Positions 17,945-27,621 of a stretch of 64,000 nucleotides of DNA are shown here, in pieces. How positions within the stretch are numbered: the stretch's first letter is position 1; each line of letters opens with the position of its first letter. The notes beneath the pieces were generated by a model. That model saw nothing but the letters and a program-made list of their open reading frames with translations. It was not told where the DNA came from and made no database searches. Source of the stretch: Micromonospora sicca (lineage in GTDB: Bacteria; Actinomycetota; Actinomycetes; Mycobacteriales; Micromonosporaceae); the NCBI RefSeq assembly GCF_003172935.1, contig NZ_QGKS01000361.1:1-64000 (forward strand). Reading direction: 5' to 3'. The position numbers and the translations under genes were made by a program.

Positions 17945-20202
17945 CGGTGACCAGCCCCGGTCAGGTCCGCCCCGGCGGATCCACGTCGGACGAGCACACC
18001 CGCCACGGCCAGTGCGGCCAGGACCGCGCCGGCCGTGATGGGGACAGGTTCGAGCCAGAGCAGCAGCAGCCCGGCGACGGCGCCGAGGATCCGCTCCGGC
18101 GGGCCGGCCGGGCCGACGCCGGGCAGCCAGCCGCCCGCCGCGACGGCCAGCACGGCGACGCTGAGCGCAACCACCGCTCCGGCCACGGCGATCCGCCCCG
18201 GGCCGCCGATGCCGAGCAGCCCGAGGCCGGCTGGGGTGATCACGAAGGCGATCGGGATGAGGTAGGCCGGCAGGGCGTACCGCAGGGTCTGCCACATGGT
18301 CGGCACCAGCCGGCCGCCGGTGACCGCGGCGGCGGCGACCGCCGCGAGCGCGGTCGGCGGGGAGGCCTCGGACAGGACCGCGAAGTAGAAGACGAACATC
18401 GCTGCGGCGGGCGCGGCGACGCCCAGGTTGAGCAGGGCCGGGCCGATGATCACCCAGCCGATCACGAACGACGCGGTGACCGGCACGGCCAGGCCGAGCA
18501 GGCTGAGCGCGATCGCGGCGAGCAGCGCGGTGAGCGCCAGCACCACCGCCGGGTCCGAGCTGACCGCCTGCGCCCCGCCGACCAGCAGCGCGGCCGCCTG
18601 CGGGCCGAGGCCGGTCTTGGTGGTGGTCGCCGTGATGATGCCCGCGGCGGCGCAGACCGCGGTCACTGCGAGCACCCCGCGCACGCCGCCGCTGAGCGCG
18701 GCCACCAGGCGGGCGGGGGTGAGCCGGTGCCGCCGGTCCAGGAAGGACAGCGCGGCGGCCAGGACGGTGGCGGCCACTACGGCCCGCGTCGCGGACATGC
18801 CGAGCGCGAGCAACACGATGATCACGAGCAGCGAGAGGAAGTGGTAGCCGAAGCGGGCCAGCAGCCGCCAGGCAGAGCCGGTGTCGATCACCACCGGGCG
18901 CACGCCGGAGCGCCGGGCGTCGATCTCGACCGAGAGCAGAATGCCGAGGTAGTAGAGGACCGTCGGGACGGTCGCCCAGCCGAGCACCTGGAGGTACGAC
19001 ACGCCCAGGTATTCGGCGATGATGAAGGCCGCCGCGCCGAGGGTGGGCGGGGAGAGGATCGCCCCCACGCCCGCGGCGGCCAGCATGCCGCCGGCACGCT
19101 CGGCCGGGTAGCCGGCCCGGCGCAGGATCGGCCAGGTCACCGCGCCGATGCTCACCGTCGTCGCGGCACCCGATCCGGAGACGGTGCCGAGCAGGAAACC
19201 GGAGGCGACGGCGGTGCGCCCGGCGGCCGTCCGGGAGCGCCGGAAGGCGGCGGCGGAGAGCTCCACGAAGAATCGGCCCGCCCCGGAGAGGTCCAGCACC
19301 GCGCCGTAGATGGTGAAGAGCACGATGTACGAGGCCGCGACGTCCAGCGGCGTCCCGTAGAAGCCGCTGTCGGAGTTGTAGAAGGCGTCGACGAGCTGGC
19401 CGAAGTCGAGGCCGGCGTGGGCCACCGGCCAGGACTGCGGCAGCAGCCCGCCGTAGTAGCCGTAGGCCAGAAAGAGCAGGCAGACCGCGGGGAGGATCCA
19501 CCCGGTGGTGCGCCGGCACGCCTCCAGCAGCAGGAGCAGCAGCACGGTGCCCATCGCGACGTCCAGCGGGACGAGCAGGCCCTGCCGGTCGAGGAACGCG
19601 TCGTACCCGCCACCGCCGGCGCCGAGCGTGACCGGTAGCACCGGGTAGAGGCAGCTCACCAGCGCCGCGACGGCGAGCGCCCGGTCGGTCGGGGTGGGCC
19701 CCTGCGCCGCCCGGCCCGCCGCCGTCCCGGCCCCGGTAGCCGCCCCGTCGGCCGGTACGGCGTGCCCGTCGGCCGGTGCGCCCGGGGCGTCGGCCGTCGG
19801 GCGGTGCCGGCGGGGCAGTCGCAGGTCCGCCGGGTACGCGAGGAAGACCATCGGCAGAATGCCGGTCAGGAAGATGATCAGGTAATACTTGCTGCCCTGC
19901 GGGAGCGGGAAGAAGACCTGCCAGAGCGCGAGCAGTGCGATCGCCAGCGTCGCCCCGGTGAACAGCAGCCCGATCGGTCCGGAAAGGACGCGCCCCGGTT
20001 TCTCGTCCTCGAAGCGGGCGGCGAGTTCGCGGGTGTCGGGGTGGGCGCTGGTCGGCCCGTCGTCGGCCCAGGCCGGGTCGCCGACCGCTCCGTCGTCCGG
20101 CGGTAGGGCGACCGGGGCGGCGTTGGGCGCAGGCGTCGCCTCGCGGGAGCCGGCAGGCCGGGGCCGCGGGGGAGAGCCGTCGGAGGAACGAACGGGCGAC
20201 AC
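17941..20202 (-). CDS. TRAP transporter fused permease (DctQ-DctM type)
   Basis: This integral membrane protein joins the small and large TRAP permease subunits in one 753-residue chain, as is usual for TAXI systems. About 60 Pro/Ala-rich cytoplasmic residues precede the first helix (GPIGLLFTGATLAIALLAL). The large-subunit part contains GSGAATTVSIGAVTWPILRRAGYP and GMLAAAGVGAILSPPTLGAAAF, the family's conserved transport loops. It uses a sodium or proton gradient with the TAXI lipoprotein. The GTG start lacks a clear ribosome-binding site, so a start further in is possible. The last 12 or so residues may have been replaced by the inserted TnpB element. Confidence 0.9.
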   Translation of the reverse strand: MSPVRSSDGSPPRPRPAGSREATPAPNAAPVALPPDDGAVGDPAWADDGPTSAHPDTRELAARFEDEKPGRVLSGPIGLLFTGATLAIALLALWQVFFPLPQGSKYYLIIFLTGILPMVFLAYPADLRLPRRHRPTADAPGAPADGHAVPADGAATGAGTAAGRAAQGPTPTDRALAVAALVSCLYPVLPVTLGAGGGGYDAFLDRQGLLVPLDVAMGTVLLLLLLEACRRTTGWILPAVCLLFLAYGYYGGLLPQSWPVAHAGLDFGQLVDAFYNSDSGFYGTPLDVAASYIVLFTIYGAVLDLSGAGRFFVELSAAAFRRSRTAAGRTAVASGFLLGTVSGSGAATTVSIGAVTWPILRRAGYPAERAGGMLAAAGVGAILSPPTLGAAAFIIAEYLGVSYLQVLGWATVPTVLYYLGILLSVEIDARRSGVRPVVIDTGSAWRLLARFGYHFLSLLVIIVLLALGMSATRAVVAATVLAAALSFLDRRHRLTPARLVAALSGGVRGVLAVTAVCAAAGIITATTTKTGLGPQAAALLVGGAQAVSSDPAVVLALTALLAAIALSLLGLAVPVTASFVIGWVIIGPALLNLGVAAPAAAMFVFYFAVLSEASPPTALAAVAAAAVTGGRLVPTMWQTLRYALPAYLIPIAFVITPAGLGLLGIGGPGRIAVAGAVVALSVAVLAVAAGGWLPGVGPAGPPERILGAVAGLLLLWLEPVPITAGAVLAALAVAGVLVRRGSAGADLTGAGHR

Positions 20203-20539
20203 GAGGGGAACATACGCGAATTCCGTACACCACGCATTGCCCCTCGTGATTGCGGCAAGTCATGGAAATCGGCTGGCAGTCACTCAGCGCACCCGTTTGT
20301 CGGGCGGACTTCCCCGCCGCAGTCCGCGCAAAAATCCGCAGCGAGCTTCCCGCGTCGCGTGAGTCCGAACAGGATCTGCCCACTATGAGGCGGAGTCGCC
20401 CCGGCGGGCGGCTCCCGGCGAGACCGTCAGGTCGCTCACGTGGCGTAGCGGACAGCACTCCGCGTGGTGTCGTGGGTGCCGCGCGTCCGCGGCGACTAAT
20501 CCGGTCGAAGCTGTCGGACCCGGCGGCTAGGGTCGGCCG
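20203..20539. other. Divergent intergenic region between TRAP operon and ABC exporter
   Basis: No gene is supported here. The part nearest the TRAP gene (20210-20300) is relatively AT-rich and must carry promoters for both directions. I cannot see a clear operator, riboswitch or terminator. Confidence 0.5.
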
Positions 20540-21472
<933 letters not shown>

Positions 21473-21552
21473 CGGCCTATGGACCGTCGTAGGGTGGCCG
21501 GCGGTCTGTCGTACCCGGGAGGTAGGAAGGCCGTGGTGGGCGGAGAGCGGGG

Positions 21553-22356
21553 GTGGTGGACGTGAGCGTGGCGGGGCGGGTCCGGCCGGCGTTGCCGCGG
21601 GTGCCGGCGCTGGCGGTGCTCGCGCACTACCTGGTGGGCTATCGGCGGACCTGGCGGGCGGGGGTCTTCTCGTCCTTCCTGCTGCCGGTGCTCACCGTGG
21701 TCGGCTTCGGCTTCGGCGTCGGGGCGTACGTCGACCAGGGCGTCGGCGGCCTGCGTTACCTCGACTGGCTGGTGCCGGGCCTGATCGCCTCCACCGCGAT
21801 GCAGGTCGCGATCGGCGAGTCGACCTGGCCGGTGCTGAGCAACTTCCGCTGGATCAAGACCTACTTCGCCCAGTCCGCGGCGCCGCTGCGGGTGGGAGAC
21901 ATCCTCGCCGGCCACCTCGCCTTCGTGCTGTTCCGGGCGTTCACCAGCACGGCCGCGTTCCTGCTGGTGACCGCGCTGTTCGGGGCGGTGCGCTCGCCGT
22001 GGGCGGTGGCCGTGCTGCCGGTGGTGCTGCTGCTCAGCCTGGCGGTCGCCGCGCCGACCTTCGCGTTCAGCGCCTGGGCGCCGAGCGACAGCTATCTTGC
22101 ACTGCTGTTCCGTTTCGCGGTGATCCCGATGACGCTCTTCGCCGGGGTGTTCTTCCCGGTCGAGTCGCTGCCGTCGGGGCTGCGCCAGCTGGCGTACGCG
22201 ACGCCGCTCTGGCACGGGGTGGACCTCTGTCGGGCGGCCACGCTCGGGGTGGCGCCGCAGTGGTCCGTCCCCGGTCATCTGCTCTACCTCGCCGCCTGGG
22301 CGATCGCCGGTTGGCTGCTGGCCCGGCGCGCGTTCCGCCGCGAGCTCGTCGTCTAG
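21553..22356 (+). CDS. ABC-2 permease, first of a NodJ/DrrB-like pair
   Basis: This 267-residue membrane protein has six predicted helices. It starts with a short cytoplasmic helix, LAHYLVGYRRTWRAGVFSSFLLPVLTVVGFGFG. The ABC-2 motif is in the second half (PMTLFAGVFFPVESLPSGLRQLAYATPLWHGVDL), matching the NodJ/DrrB subgroup. GTG at 21553 has GGAGAGCGGGG upstream; other GTG codons close by are possible starts. It lies 80 bases after the ATPase gene and 12 bases before the second permease gene, so the pump is likely a heterodimeric membrane unit with one ATPase. Confidence 0.9.
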   Translation: MVDVSVAGRVRPALPRVPALAVLAHYLVGYRRTWRAGVFSSFLLPVLTVVGFGFGVGAYVDQGVGGLRYLDWLVPGLIASTAMQVAIGESTWPVLSNFRWIKTYFAQSAAPLRVGDILAGHLAFVLFRAFTSTAAFLLVTALFGAVRSPWAVAVLPVVLLLSLAVAAPTFAFSAWAPSDSYLALLFRFAVIPMTLFAGVFFPVESLPSGLRQLAYATPLWHGVDLCRAATLGVAPQWSVPGHLLYLAAWAIAGWLLARRAFRRELVV

Positions 22357-22368
22357 GGGAGGGGTGTC

Positions 22369-23178
22369 GTGGTCGGTCTCGTCCTGCCCCGGCTGGTCAG
22401 CTTCGAGGGGGCGCCCCGCCGGTCGGCCTCGGTCGCCGAGCGCAACCTCGCGGCGCTGAAGAGCGCCTACTGGCTGGTGCTCATCTCCGGCTTCCTGGAG
22501 CCGGTGCTCTACCTCTTCTCCATCGGCATCGGGGTGGGGGCGCTGGTTGGCGACCTCACCCTCCCGGGCGGCCGGGTCGTCTCGTACGCCGGGTTCGTCG
22601 CGCCGGCGATGCTGGCCTCGTCGGCGATGACCGGCGCGCTGGCGGAGACCACCTTCAACTTCTTCGGGAAGATGAAGTACATGAAGCTGTACGACGGGAT
22701 CATCGCGACCCCGGTGCAGCCGTTCGAGATCGCCCTCGGCGAGTTGGGCTGGGCGATGATCCGGGGCTCGCTCTACTCGGCGGCCTTCCTGGTCGTCATG
22801 GTGGGGATGGACCTGACCAGCGTGGGCCGGGCGGCGACCGCGTTCCCGGCCGCGGTGCTGGTCGGCTTCGCGTTCGGCGCGCTCGGCATGGCCGTCGCCA
22901 CGTTCATGCGCAGCTGGCAGGATTTCGACCTGATGGGCTCCGCCCAGTTCACCCTCTTCCTCTTCTCCGGCACCTTCGTTCCGGCCGAGGCGTATCCGGC
23001 CGTGTTGCGCTGGGTGGTCGAGCTGACCCCGCTCTACCGGTCGGTGCACCTGATCCGGGGCATCTCCGTCGGGGCGACCGGCTGGTCGTGGCTGCTCGAC
23101 GTGGCGTATCTGCTGGTCCTGACCGGGGTGGGGCTGTTGGTGGCATCCCGACGGATGGGGAGGTTGCTCTACAAGTAG
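22369..23178 (+). CDS. ABC-2 permease, second of the pair
   Basis: This 269-residue protein is homologous in layout to the preceding permease. It has six helices, an N-terminal cytoplasmic part with AERNLAALKSAYWLVLISGFLEPVLYLFSIGIG, and the family motif FLFSGTFVPAEAYPAVLRWVVELTPLYRSVHLIRG. The GTG start has a strong GGGGAGGGG upstream, and the gap from the first permease is only 12 bases. The three-gene set completes an exporter similar to NodIJ or DrrAB systems that keep two permease genes. Confidence 0.91.
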   Translation: MVGLVLPRLVSFEGAPRRSASVAERNLAALKSAYWLVLISGFLEPVLYLFSIGIGVGALVGDLTLPGGRVVSYAGFVAPAMLASSAMTGALAETTFNFFGKMKYMKLYDGIIATPVQPFEIALGELGWAMIRGSLYSAAFLVVMVGMDLTSVGRAATAFPAAVLVGFAFGALGMAVATFMRSWQDFDLMGSAQFTLFLFSGTFVPAEAYPAVLRWVVELTPLYRSVHLIRGISVGATGWSWLLDVAYLLVLTGVGLLVASRRMGRLLYK

Positions 23179-23240
23179 CTGGTTAATCACCGGCTCTCGC
23201 GGGGCATGTGCAGGGCGACGCCGACGACGAGGGAGTGGCG

Positions 23241-24323
23241 ATGGCCTCCGACGAGACTTCCGCCCGCAGCGGGCGCGACCGTGCCGACCGCGGAGAACCC
23301 GCCGCGGCCCGCGGCGGTGACCGGGCGGGCCGGGAGGCCGGCCGTGGGCGCAACCGCGGGCCGGTCGGCCCGGACGAAGCGCCGGGCAGCCCGACCGAGC
23401 TACCGGGCGCGGGGTGGAAGGCCGCGCTGACGCGCACGGTCAAGGAGTTCCAGGACGACAGCCTGACCGACTGGGCCGCCGCGCTCACCTACTACGGGGT
23501 GCTCTCGATCTTCCCGGGCGTGCTGGTGCTCATCTCGGTGCTCGGCCTGCTCGGCACCCGCGCCACCGAGGGGGTCAAGGACACCGTCAACCAGGCCGTG
23601 CCTCAGGAGAACATCCGCGAGATCATCGAGACCGCGATCGAGCAGGCGGGCGCCTCCGGCGGCCTGGCCAGCATCGCCGCGATCATCGGTCTGCTCGCCG
23701 CCTTCTGGTCGGCCTCCGGCTACATCGCCGCCTTCATGCGCGCCTCCAACACCATCTACGACGTGCCGGAGGGGCGGCCGATCTGGAAGACCCTGCCGAT
23801 CCGGCTCGGGGTGACCGCCCTGGTCGGCGTGCTGCTGCTGGCCGCCGCGGTGATCGTGGTCTTCACCGGCGGCCTCGCCGAGCAGGTCGGCAGCGCGATC
23901 GGGCTGGGCTCGACGGCCGTGACGGTGTGGAACATCGCCAAGTGGCCGGTGCTGCTGATCCTGGTGAGCCTGATGTTCGCGATCCTCTACTGGGCCTCGC
24001 CGAACGCGCGGCACGGTGGTTTCCGCTGGGTCAGCCCCGGCGGCGTGCTGGCGGTGGTGATCTGGCTGGTGATCTCCGGCCTCTTCGCCCTCTACGTCAG
24101 CAACTTCGGCTCGTACAACAAGACCTACGGGACGCTGGCCGGCGTGATCATCTTCCTGGTCTGGCTCTGGTTGAGCAACATCGCGATCCTGCTCGGCGCG
24201 GAGTTCGACGCGGAGCTGGAGCGCGGGCGCGCCATCGAGGCCGGGCACCCGGCCGAGGAGGAGCCCTACGTCGAGCTGCGCGACGACCGCAAGCTGAAGA
24301 AGAAGCGCAACGCCCGTCGCTGA
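23241..24323 (+). CDS. YihY/BrkB-family inner membrane protein
   Basis: This multi-pass protein was once annotated as ribonuclease BN; members are now regarded as membrane proteins of unclear function. About 60 charged N-terminal residues precede the family start WKAALTRTVKEFQDDSLTDWAAALTYYGVLSIFPGVL. Further helices follow, with the conserved SGLFALYVSNFGSYNKTYGTLAGVIIFLVWLWLSNIAILLGAEFDAE block near the C-terminus. The ATG at 23241 is preferred (GAGGGAG upstream) to the in-frame ATG at 23208. It has 360 residues. A hairpin terminator follows at 24343-24373. Confidence 0.9.
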   Translation: MASDETSARSGRDRADRGEPAAARGGDRAGREAGRGRNRGPVGPDEAPGSPTELPGAGWKAALTRTVKEFQDDSLTDWAAALTYYGVLSIFPGVLVLISVLGLLGTRATEGVKDTVNQAVPQENIREIIETAIEQAGASGGLASIAAIIGLLAAFWSASGYIAAFMRASNTIYDVPEGRPIWKTLPIRLGVTALVGVLLLAAAVIVVFTGGLAEQVGSAIGLGSTAVTVWNIAKWPVLLILVSLMFAILYWASPNARHGGFRWVSPGGVLAVVIWLVISGLFALYVSNFGSYNKTYGTLAGVIIFLVWLWLSNIAILLGAEFDAELERGRAIEAGHPAEEEPYVELRDDRKLKKKRNARR

Positions 24324-24342
24324 TCCGGCCCCGTCGACCGCC

Positions 24343-24373
24343 CCGCCCCGCCGCGTCCGTCGCGGCGGGGCGG
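24343..24373 (+). terminator. Terminator-like hairpin after the YihY gene
   Basis: CCGCCCCGCCGCG (24343-24355) pairs perfectly with CGCGGCGGGGCGG (24361-24373) around a 5-base loop. No T-tract follows, as is common in high-GC actinomycetes. Confidence 0.6.
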
Positions 24374-24574
24374 TCGCACGTCCAGCGTCCCGTGCCCGCC
24401 CCGTTTCGCCGCGCCGGGTCCGGGAGACCGGCTGCGGGTCGGCGAGGTGGCGGCGTCGGAGGTCGGCGGATCGCGCCATCTCGCCGATCTGGCGTCGATC
24501 GTCGTGCCGGCCGCCCCGGGCGGCGGTGGGGTGAGCTGGGCCGGAACGGCCCGCTTTTCGTGATCCACTACGCG

Positions 24575-24596
24575 CTTTTGCTCAGATGGACAAAAG
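24575..24596 (+). promoter_or_regulatory. Candidate ROK operator upstream of the sugar importer operon
   Basis: CTTTTG (24575-24580) and CAAAAG (24591-24596) form an inverted repeat with a 10-base spacer, and the right half continues as CAAAAGTTTGG. The same pattern occurs upstream of the secreted sugar-dehydrogenase gene (47999-48051). Its AT-rich interrupted form resembles XylR/ROK-type operators. Confidence 0.5.
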
Positions 24597-24713
24597 TTTG
24601 GCTTGGATCGCGCTGAAGCTATGGACATGCGGCCCGGAAGGCTCCTACTGTGTCGGACACGACACGTCGCCGTTGCGTCGATGTGAACGACTCCGATGCG
24701 GAGGTGAGTCCCG

Positions 24714-25892
24714 GTGCGGACGGTGGACCCCCTGCACGTACGGCTGCTGCGGTTGCTCCGGGACGAGGGAGCGGTGTCCCGGGCGGAGCTCGGCGACCGG
24801 TTGCAGATGCCGCGCCCCCGCCTCCTCGCCGAGCTGGAACGGCTGGTCGGCCTCGGCTACGTCGCCGAGGCGGGCCTGGCCGCGTCCCGCGGTGGCCGGC
24901 GCTCCACCCTGGTCGAGCTGAGCCCGCACCTGCGCTTCGCCGCGGTCGACCTGGGCGCCAGCTCGATCGACGTCGAGGTGGTCAACGGCCGCCTCGAACC
25001 GGTGGCTGCCTACACCGAGCCGGCCGACATCCGCTCCGGCCCGAAGGTGACCCTCCAGCGGGTCAACGAGCTGCTGCACAAGGCCAAGGTGGACGGCGCG
25101 TACGAGCGGCTCGACTCGGTCGGCATCGGCGTGCCGGGGCCGGTGAGCTTCCGCGACGGCGTGCCGGTCTCGCCGCCGATCATGCCGGGCTGGGACCGCT
25201 TCCCGGTCCGCGAGCTGCTCACCCGGGAGCACGGCTGCCCGGCGGTGGTCGACAACGACGTCAACATCATGGCGATCGGCGAGCGGCACGGCGGGGTCGC
25301 CCACTCGGTGGACGACTTCCTGTTCATCAAGATCGGCACCGGGATCGGTTGCGGCATCTACCTCAGCGGCGAGGTGTACCGGGGCACCGACGGATGCGCC
25401 GGGGACATCGGCCACATCCAGGTCGACGCGAACGGTCCGATGTGCTCCTGCGGCAACCTGGGCTGCCTGGAGGCCCTGTTCAGCGGCGCCGCGCTGGCCA
25501 AGGAGGCGACCGCGGCGGCCCGCGCCGGCATCTCCCCGGCGCTCGCCGAGCGGCTCGACGCCCGGGGCGCGTTGACCGCGCTGGACGTCGCGCAGGGGGC
25601 GGCCGAGGGGGACGTCACCTGCATCCAGCTCATCCGCGACGGCGGCCGGCGGGTCGGCAGCGTGCTGGCCGGGCTGGTGAGCTTCACCAACCCGTCGATG
25701 ATCGTGATCGGCGGCGGGCTCGCCCAGCTCGGGCACATCCTGCTCGCCGAGATCCGCAGCGTGGTCTACCGCCGGTCGCTGCCGCTGGCCACCGGCAACC
25801 TGCCCGTCGTCCTGTCCGAGCTCGGCCCGCGCGCCGGGGTCGCGGGGGCGGCCGTGCTCGCCAGCGACCTGGCCTTCGGGGAGGCGTCATGA
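24714..25892 (+). CDS. ROK-family transcriptional regulator
   Basis: This sugar-responsive repressor or activator has an N-terminal winged helix (DPLHVRLLRLLRDEGAVSRAELGDRLQMPRPRLLAELERL, residues about 5-43) fused to a ROK sugar-kinase-like domain. The ROK part shows VDLGASS and the zinc site GDIGHIQVDANGPMCSCGNLGCLEALFSG. It has 392 residues, the usual length for NagC/XylR-like regulators. GTG start with GGAGG upstream. It heads the importer operon at 25948-31162 and is closely similar in build to the second ROK protein at 42069-43253 (both carry LAASRGGRRS-type linkers). Confidence 0.92.
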   Translation: MRTVDPLHVRLLRLLRDEGAVSRAELGDRLQMPRPRLLAELERLVGLGYVAEAGLAASRGGRRSTLVELSPHLRFAAVDLGASSIDVEVVNGRLEPVAAYTEPADIRSGPKVTLQRVNELLHKAKVDGAYERLDSVGIGVPGPVSFRDGVPVSPPIMPGWDRFPVRELLTREHGCPAVVDNDVNIMAIGERHGGVAHSVDDFLFIKIGTGIGCGIYLSGEVYRGTDGCAGDIGHIQVDANGPMCSCGNLGCLEALFSGAALAKEATAAARAGISPALAERLDARGALTALDVAQGAAEGDVTCIQLIRDGGRRVGSVLAGLVSFTNPSMIVIGGGLAQLGHILLAEIRSVVYRRSLPLATGNLPVVLSELGPRAGVAGAAVLASDLAFGEAS

Positions 25893-25956
25893 CCGCGAGG
25901 AGCGAGCCGGGCCGGCGAGCCCCGCAGTCGCGAGCCGGGGAGGCGTCATGACCGCG
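25877..25956 (+). repeat. 21-bp direct repeat around the first coupled mini-ORF
   Basis: CGGGGAGGCGTCATGACCGCG occurs at 25877-25897 and again at 25936-25956, 59 bases apart. Each copy contains the ribosome-binding site, ATG and first codons. The spacer carries the GC-rich phrase GAGCGAGCCGGGCCGGCGAG. Confidence 0.85.
25889..25951 (+). CDS. Mini-ORF of 20 codons coupled on both sides
   Basis: ATG at 25889 overlaps the ROK stop (ATGA), and the mini-ORF's own TGA (25949-25951) overlaps the ATG of the ATP-binding gene at 25948. The product would read MTARSEPGRRAPQSRAGEAS. It repeats the C-terminal GEAS of the ROK protein and the N-terminal MTAR of the next protein, so it looks created by insertion or duplication of a 59-bp unit. 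A function as peptide is doubtful; keeping translational coupling is the more likely effect. A twin arrangement is at 27618-27668. Confidence 0.45.
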   Translation: MTARSEPGRRAPQSRAGEAS

Positions 25957-27621
25957 CGCGACGACGATCCGGTCGTCCCGGGTGCCGGTCCGGCCGGGGA
26001 CACGGGGGAACCGGCCGACCGGGACGGACCGTCGACGAGCAGGAGCGAGGAGGCCGTCGTGACGAGGACGCCGCTGGTGGAGGCCCCCGCGGACACCGTC
26101 GCGGGCGAGGTGGTCTTGCGCCTCACCGACGTGGTCAAGACCTTCCCCGGCGTACGCGCGCTGGACGGGGTGCAGCTGGAGGTGCGGGCCGGCGAGGTGC
26201 ACTGCCTGCTCGGGCAGAACGGCGCCGGCAAGTCCACCCTGATCAAGGTGCTCTCCGGGGTGCACCGGCCGGACTCCGGCGAGGCCCACTGGCGGGGCGA
26301 GCCGGCGGCCTTCGCCAGCCCGCAGGCCGCGATGCGGGCCGGGATCGCCACCATCTACCAGGAGCTCGACCTGGTCGAGGACCTGTCGGTCGCGGAGAAC
26401 GCCTTCCTCGGCCACGAGCCGCGCCGGTTCGGGTTCGTCCGTCGCGGCCGGATGGCCCGCCGCACCCGGGAGATCCTCGGCCGCCTCGGCCACCCGGAGA
26501 TCCCGCCGGGTCGGATGGTCCGGGCGCTGCCCGCCGCCGGCAAGCAGGTCGTCAGCATGGCGCGGGCGCTCTCCCACGAGGCCCGACTGATCATCATGGA
26601 CGAGCCGAGCGCCGTGCTGGCCCACGACGAGGTGGGCAACCTGTTCCGGATCATCCGGGAGCTGACCGCGCAGGGCATCGCGGTCATCTACATCTCGCAC
26701 CGGCTGGAGGAGATCCGCGAGATCGGCGACCGGGTGACCGTACTCAAGGACGGCCGGACCACGGCGGCGAACCTGCCGGCGCGCGACACCCCGACCCGCG
26801 ACCTGGTCGCCCGGATGACCGGCCGGAGCATCGAATACGTCTTCCCGGACCGCCCCGCCGCGGACCCGGCGGGCGCCGAGCTGCTGCGGGTGGACGGCCT
26901 GACCCGGTCCGGCGAGTTCGCCGACGTCTCGCTGACCGTGCGGGCCGGCGAGATCGTCGGGATCGCCGGGCTGGTCGGCTCGGGCCGCTCCGAGCTGCTG
27001 GAGACCATCTACGGCGCCCGCCGCGCGCAGGCCGGCACGGTCCGGATGGGCGGCCGGACGCTGCGGCCCGGCAGCGTCGGCGCGGCGGTGCGGGCCGGCA
27101 TGGGGATGGCCCCGGAGGAGCGCAAGAGCCAGGCGCTGCTGCTCGGCGAGTCGATCTACCGCAACGTCACCCTGGCGACCTTCGGCCGGTACGCCCGGCT
27201 CGGCTTCACCGACACCGGACGGGAGCGGGCCGAGGCGGACCGGATCGCCGACTCCCTGGAGCTGCGGCCCCGCGACGTCCGGCGGCCGGTGCGCACCCTG
27301 TCCGGTGGCAACCAGCAGAAGGTGGTGGTCGGGCGCTGGCTGCTCGGCGACACCCGGCTGCTGCTGCTCGACGAGCCGACCCGGGGCGTGGACGTGGGGG
27401 CCCGGGCCGAGCTGTACCAGGTCATCCGCCAGTTGGCCGCGCGGGGCGTCGGCGTGCTGCTGGTCTCCAGCGAGGTGCCCGAGGTGCTGGGGCTGGCCGA
27501 CCGGGTCCTGGTGATGCGGGAGGGCCGGGTCGTCCGCGAGGCCCCGGCCGGCGAACTCGACGAGAACACCGTGCTCGACCTCGTCATGGCGGGGTCCCTC
27601 ATGGAAGGTGCGCCGGCATGA
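25948..27621 (+). CDS. Sugar ABC importer ATP-binding protein (RbsA/MglA type)
   Basis: This is the double ATPase of a CUT2-type sugar importer. The first cassette (residues about 55-290) has Walker A GQNGAGKSTLIKVLSG and Walker B LIIMDEPSAVL with a degenerate signature (ALPAAGKQVVSMARAL). The second (about 310-545) has the usual degenerate Walker A GLVGSGRSELLETIYG but an intact LSGGNQQKVVVGRWL and LLLLDEPTRGVD. An unusual acidic extension of about 50 residues precedes the first cassette. The ATG follows GGGGAGG and overlaps the mini-ORF stop; the gene's own stop overlaps the second mini-ORF. Confidence 0.93.
   Translation: MTARDDDPVVPGAGPAGDTGEPADRDGPSTSRSEEAVVTRTPLVEAPADTVAGEVVLRLTDVVKTFPGVRALDGVQLEVRAGEVHCLLGQNGAGKSTLIKVLSGVHRPDSGEAHWRGEPAAFASPQAAMRAGIATIYQELDLVEDLSVAENAFLGHEPRRFGFVRRGRMARRTREILGRLGHPEIPPGRMVRALPAAGKQVVSMARALSHEARLIIMDEPSAVLAHDEVGNLFRIIRELTAQGIAVIYISHRLEEIREIGDRVTVLKDGRTTAANLPARDTPTRDLVARMTGRSIEYVFPDRPAADPAGAELLRVDGLTRSGEFADVSLTVRAGEIVGIAGLVGSGRSELLETIYGARRAQAGTVRMGGRTLRPGSVGAAVRAGMGMAPEERKSQALLLGESIYRNVTLATFGRYARLGFTDTGRERAEADRIADSLELRPRDVRRPVRTLSGGNQQKVVVGRWLLGDTRLLLLDEPTRGVDVGARAELYQVIRQLAARGVGVLLVSSEVPEVLGLADRVLVMREGRVVREAPAGELDENTVLDLVMAGSLMEGAPA

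Larger units (their letters stand above)
24324..24713. other. Intergenic region upstream of the ROK/sugar importer operon
   Basis: It holds a terminator-like hairpin (24343-24373) near the left edge and an interrupted palindrome (24575-24596) near the right, both listed separately. Otherwise I see no gene. Further right, TGTCG-GACA-CGACA (about 24653-24666) is a shorter imperfect palindrome that could also be a binding site. Confidence 0.5.
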
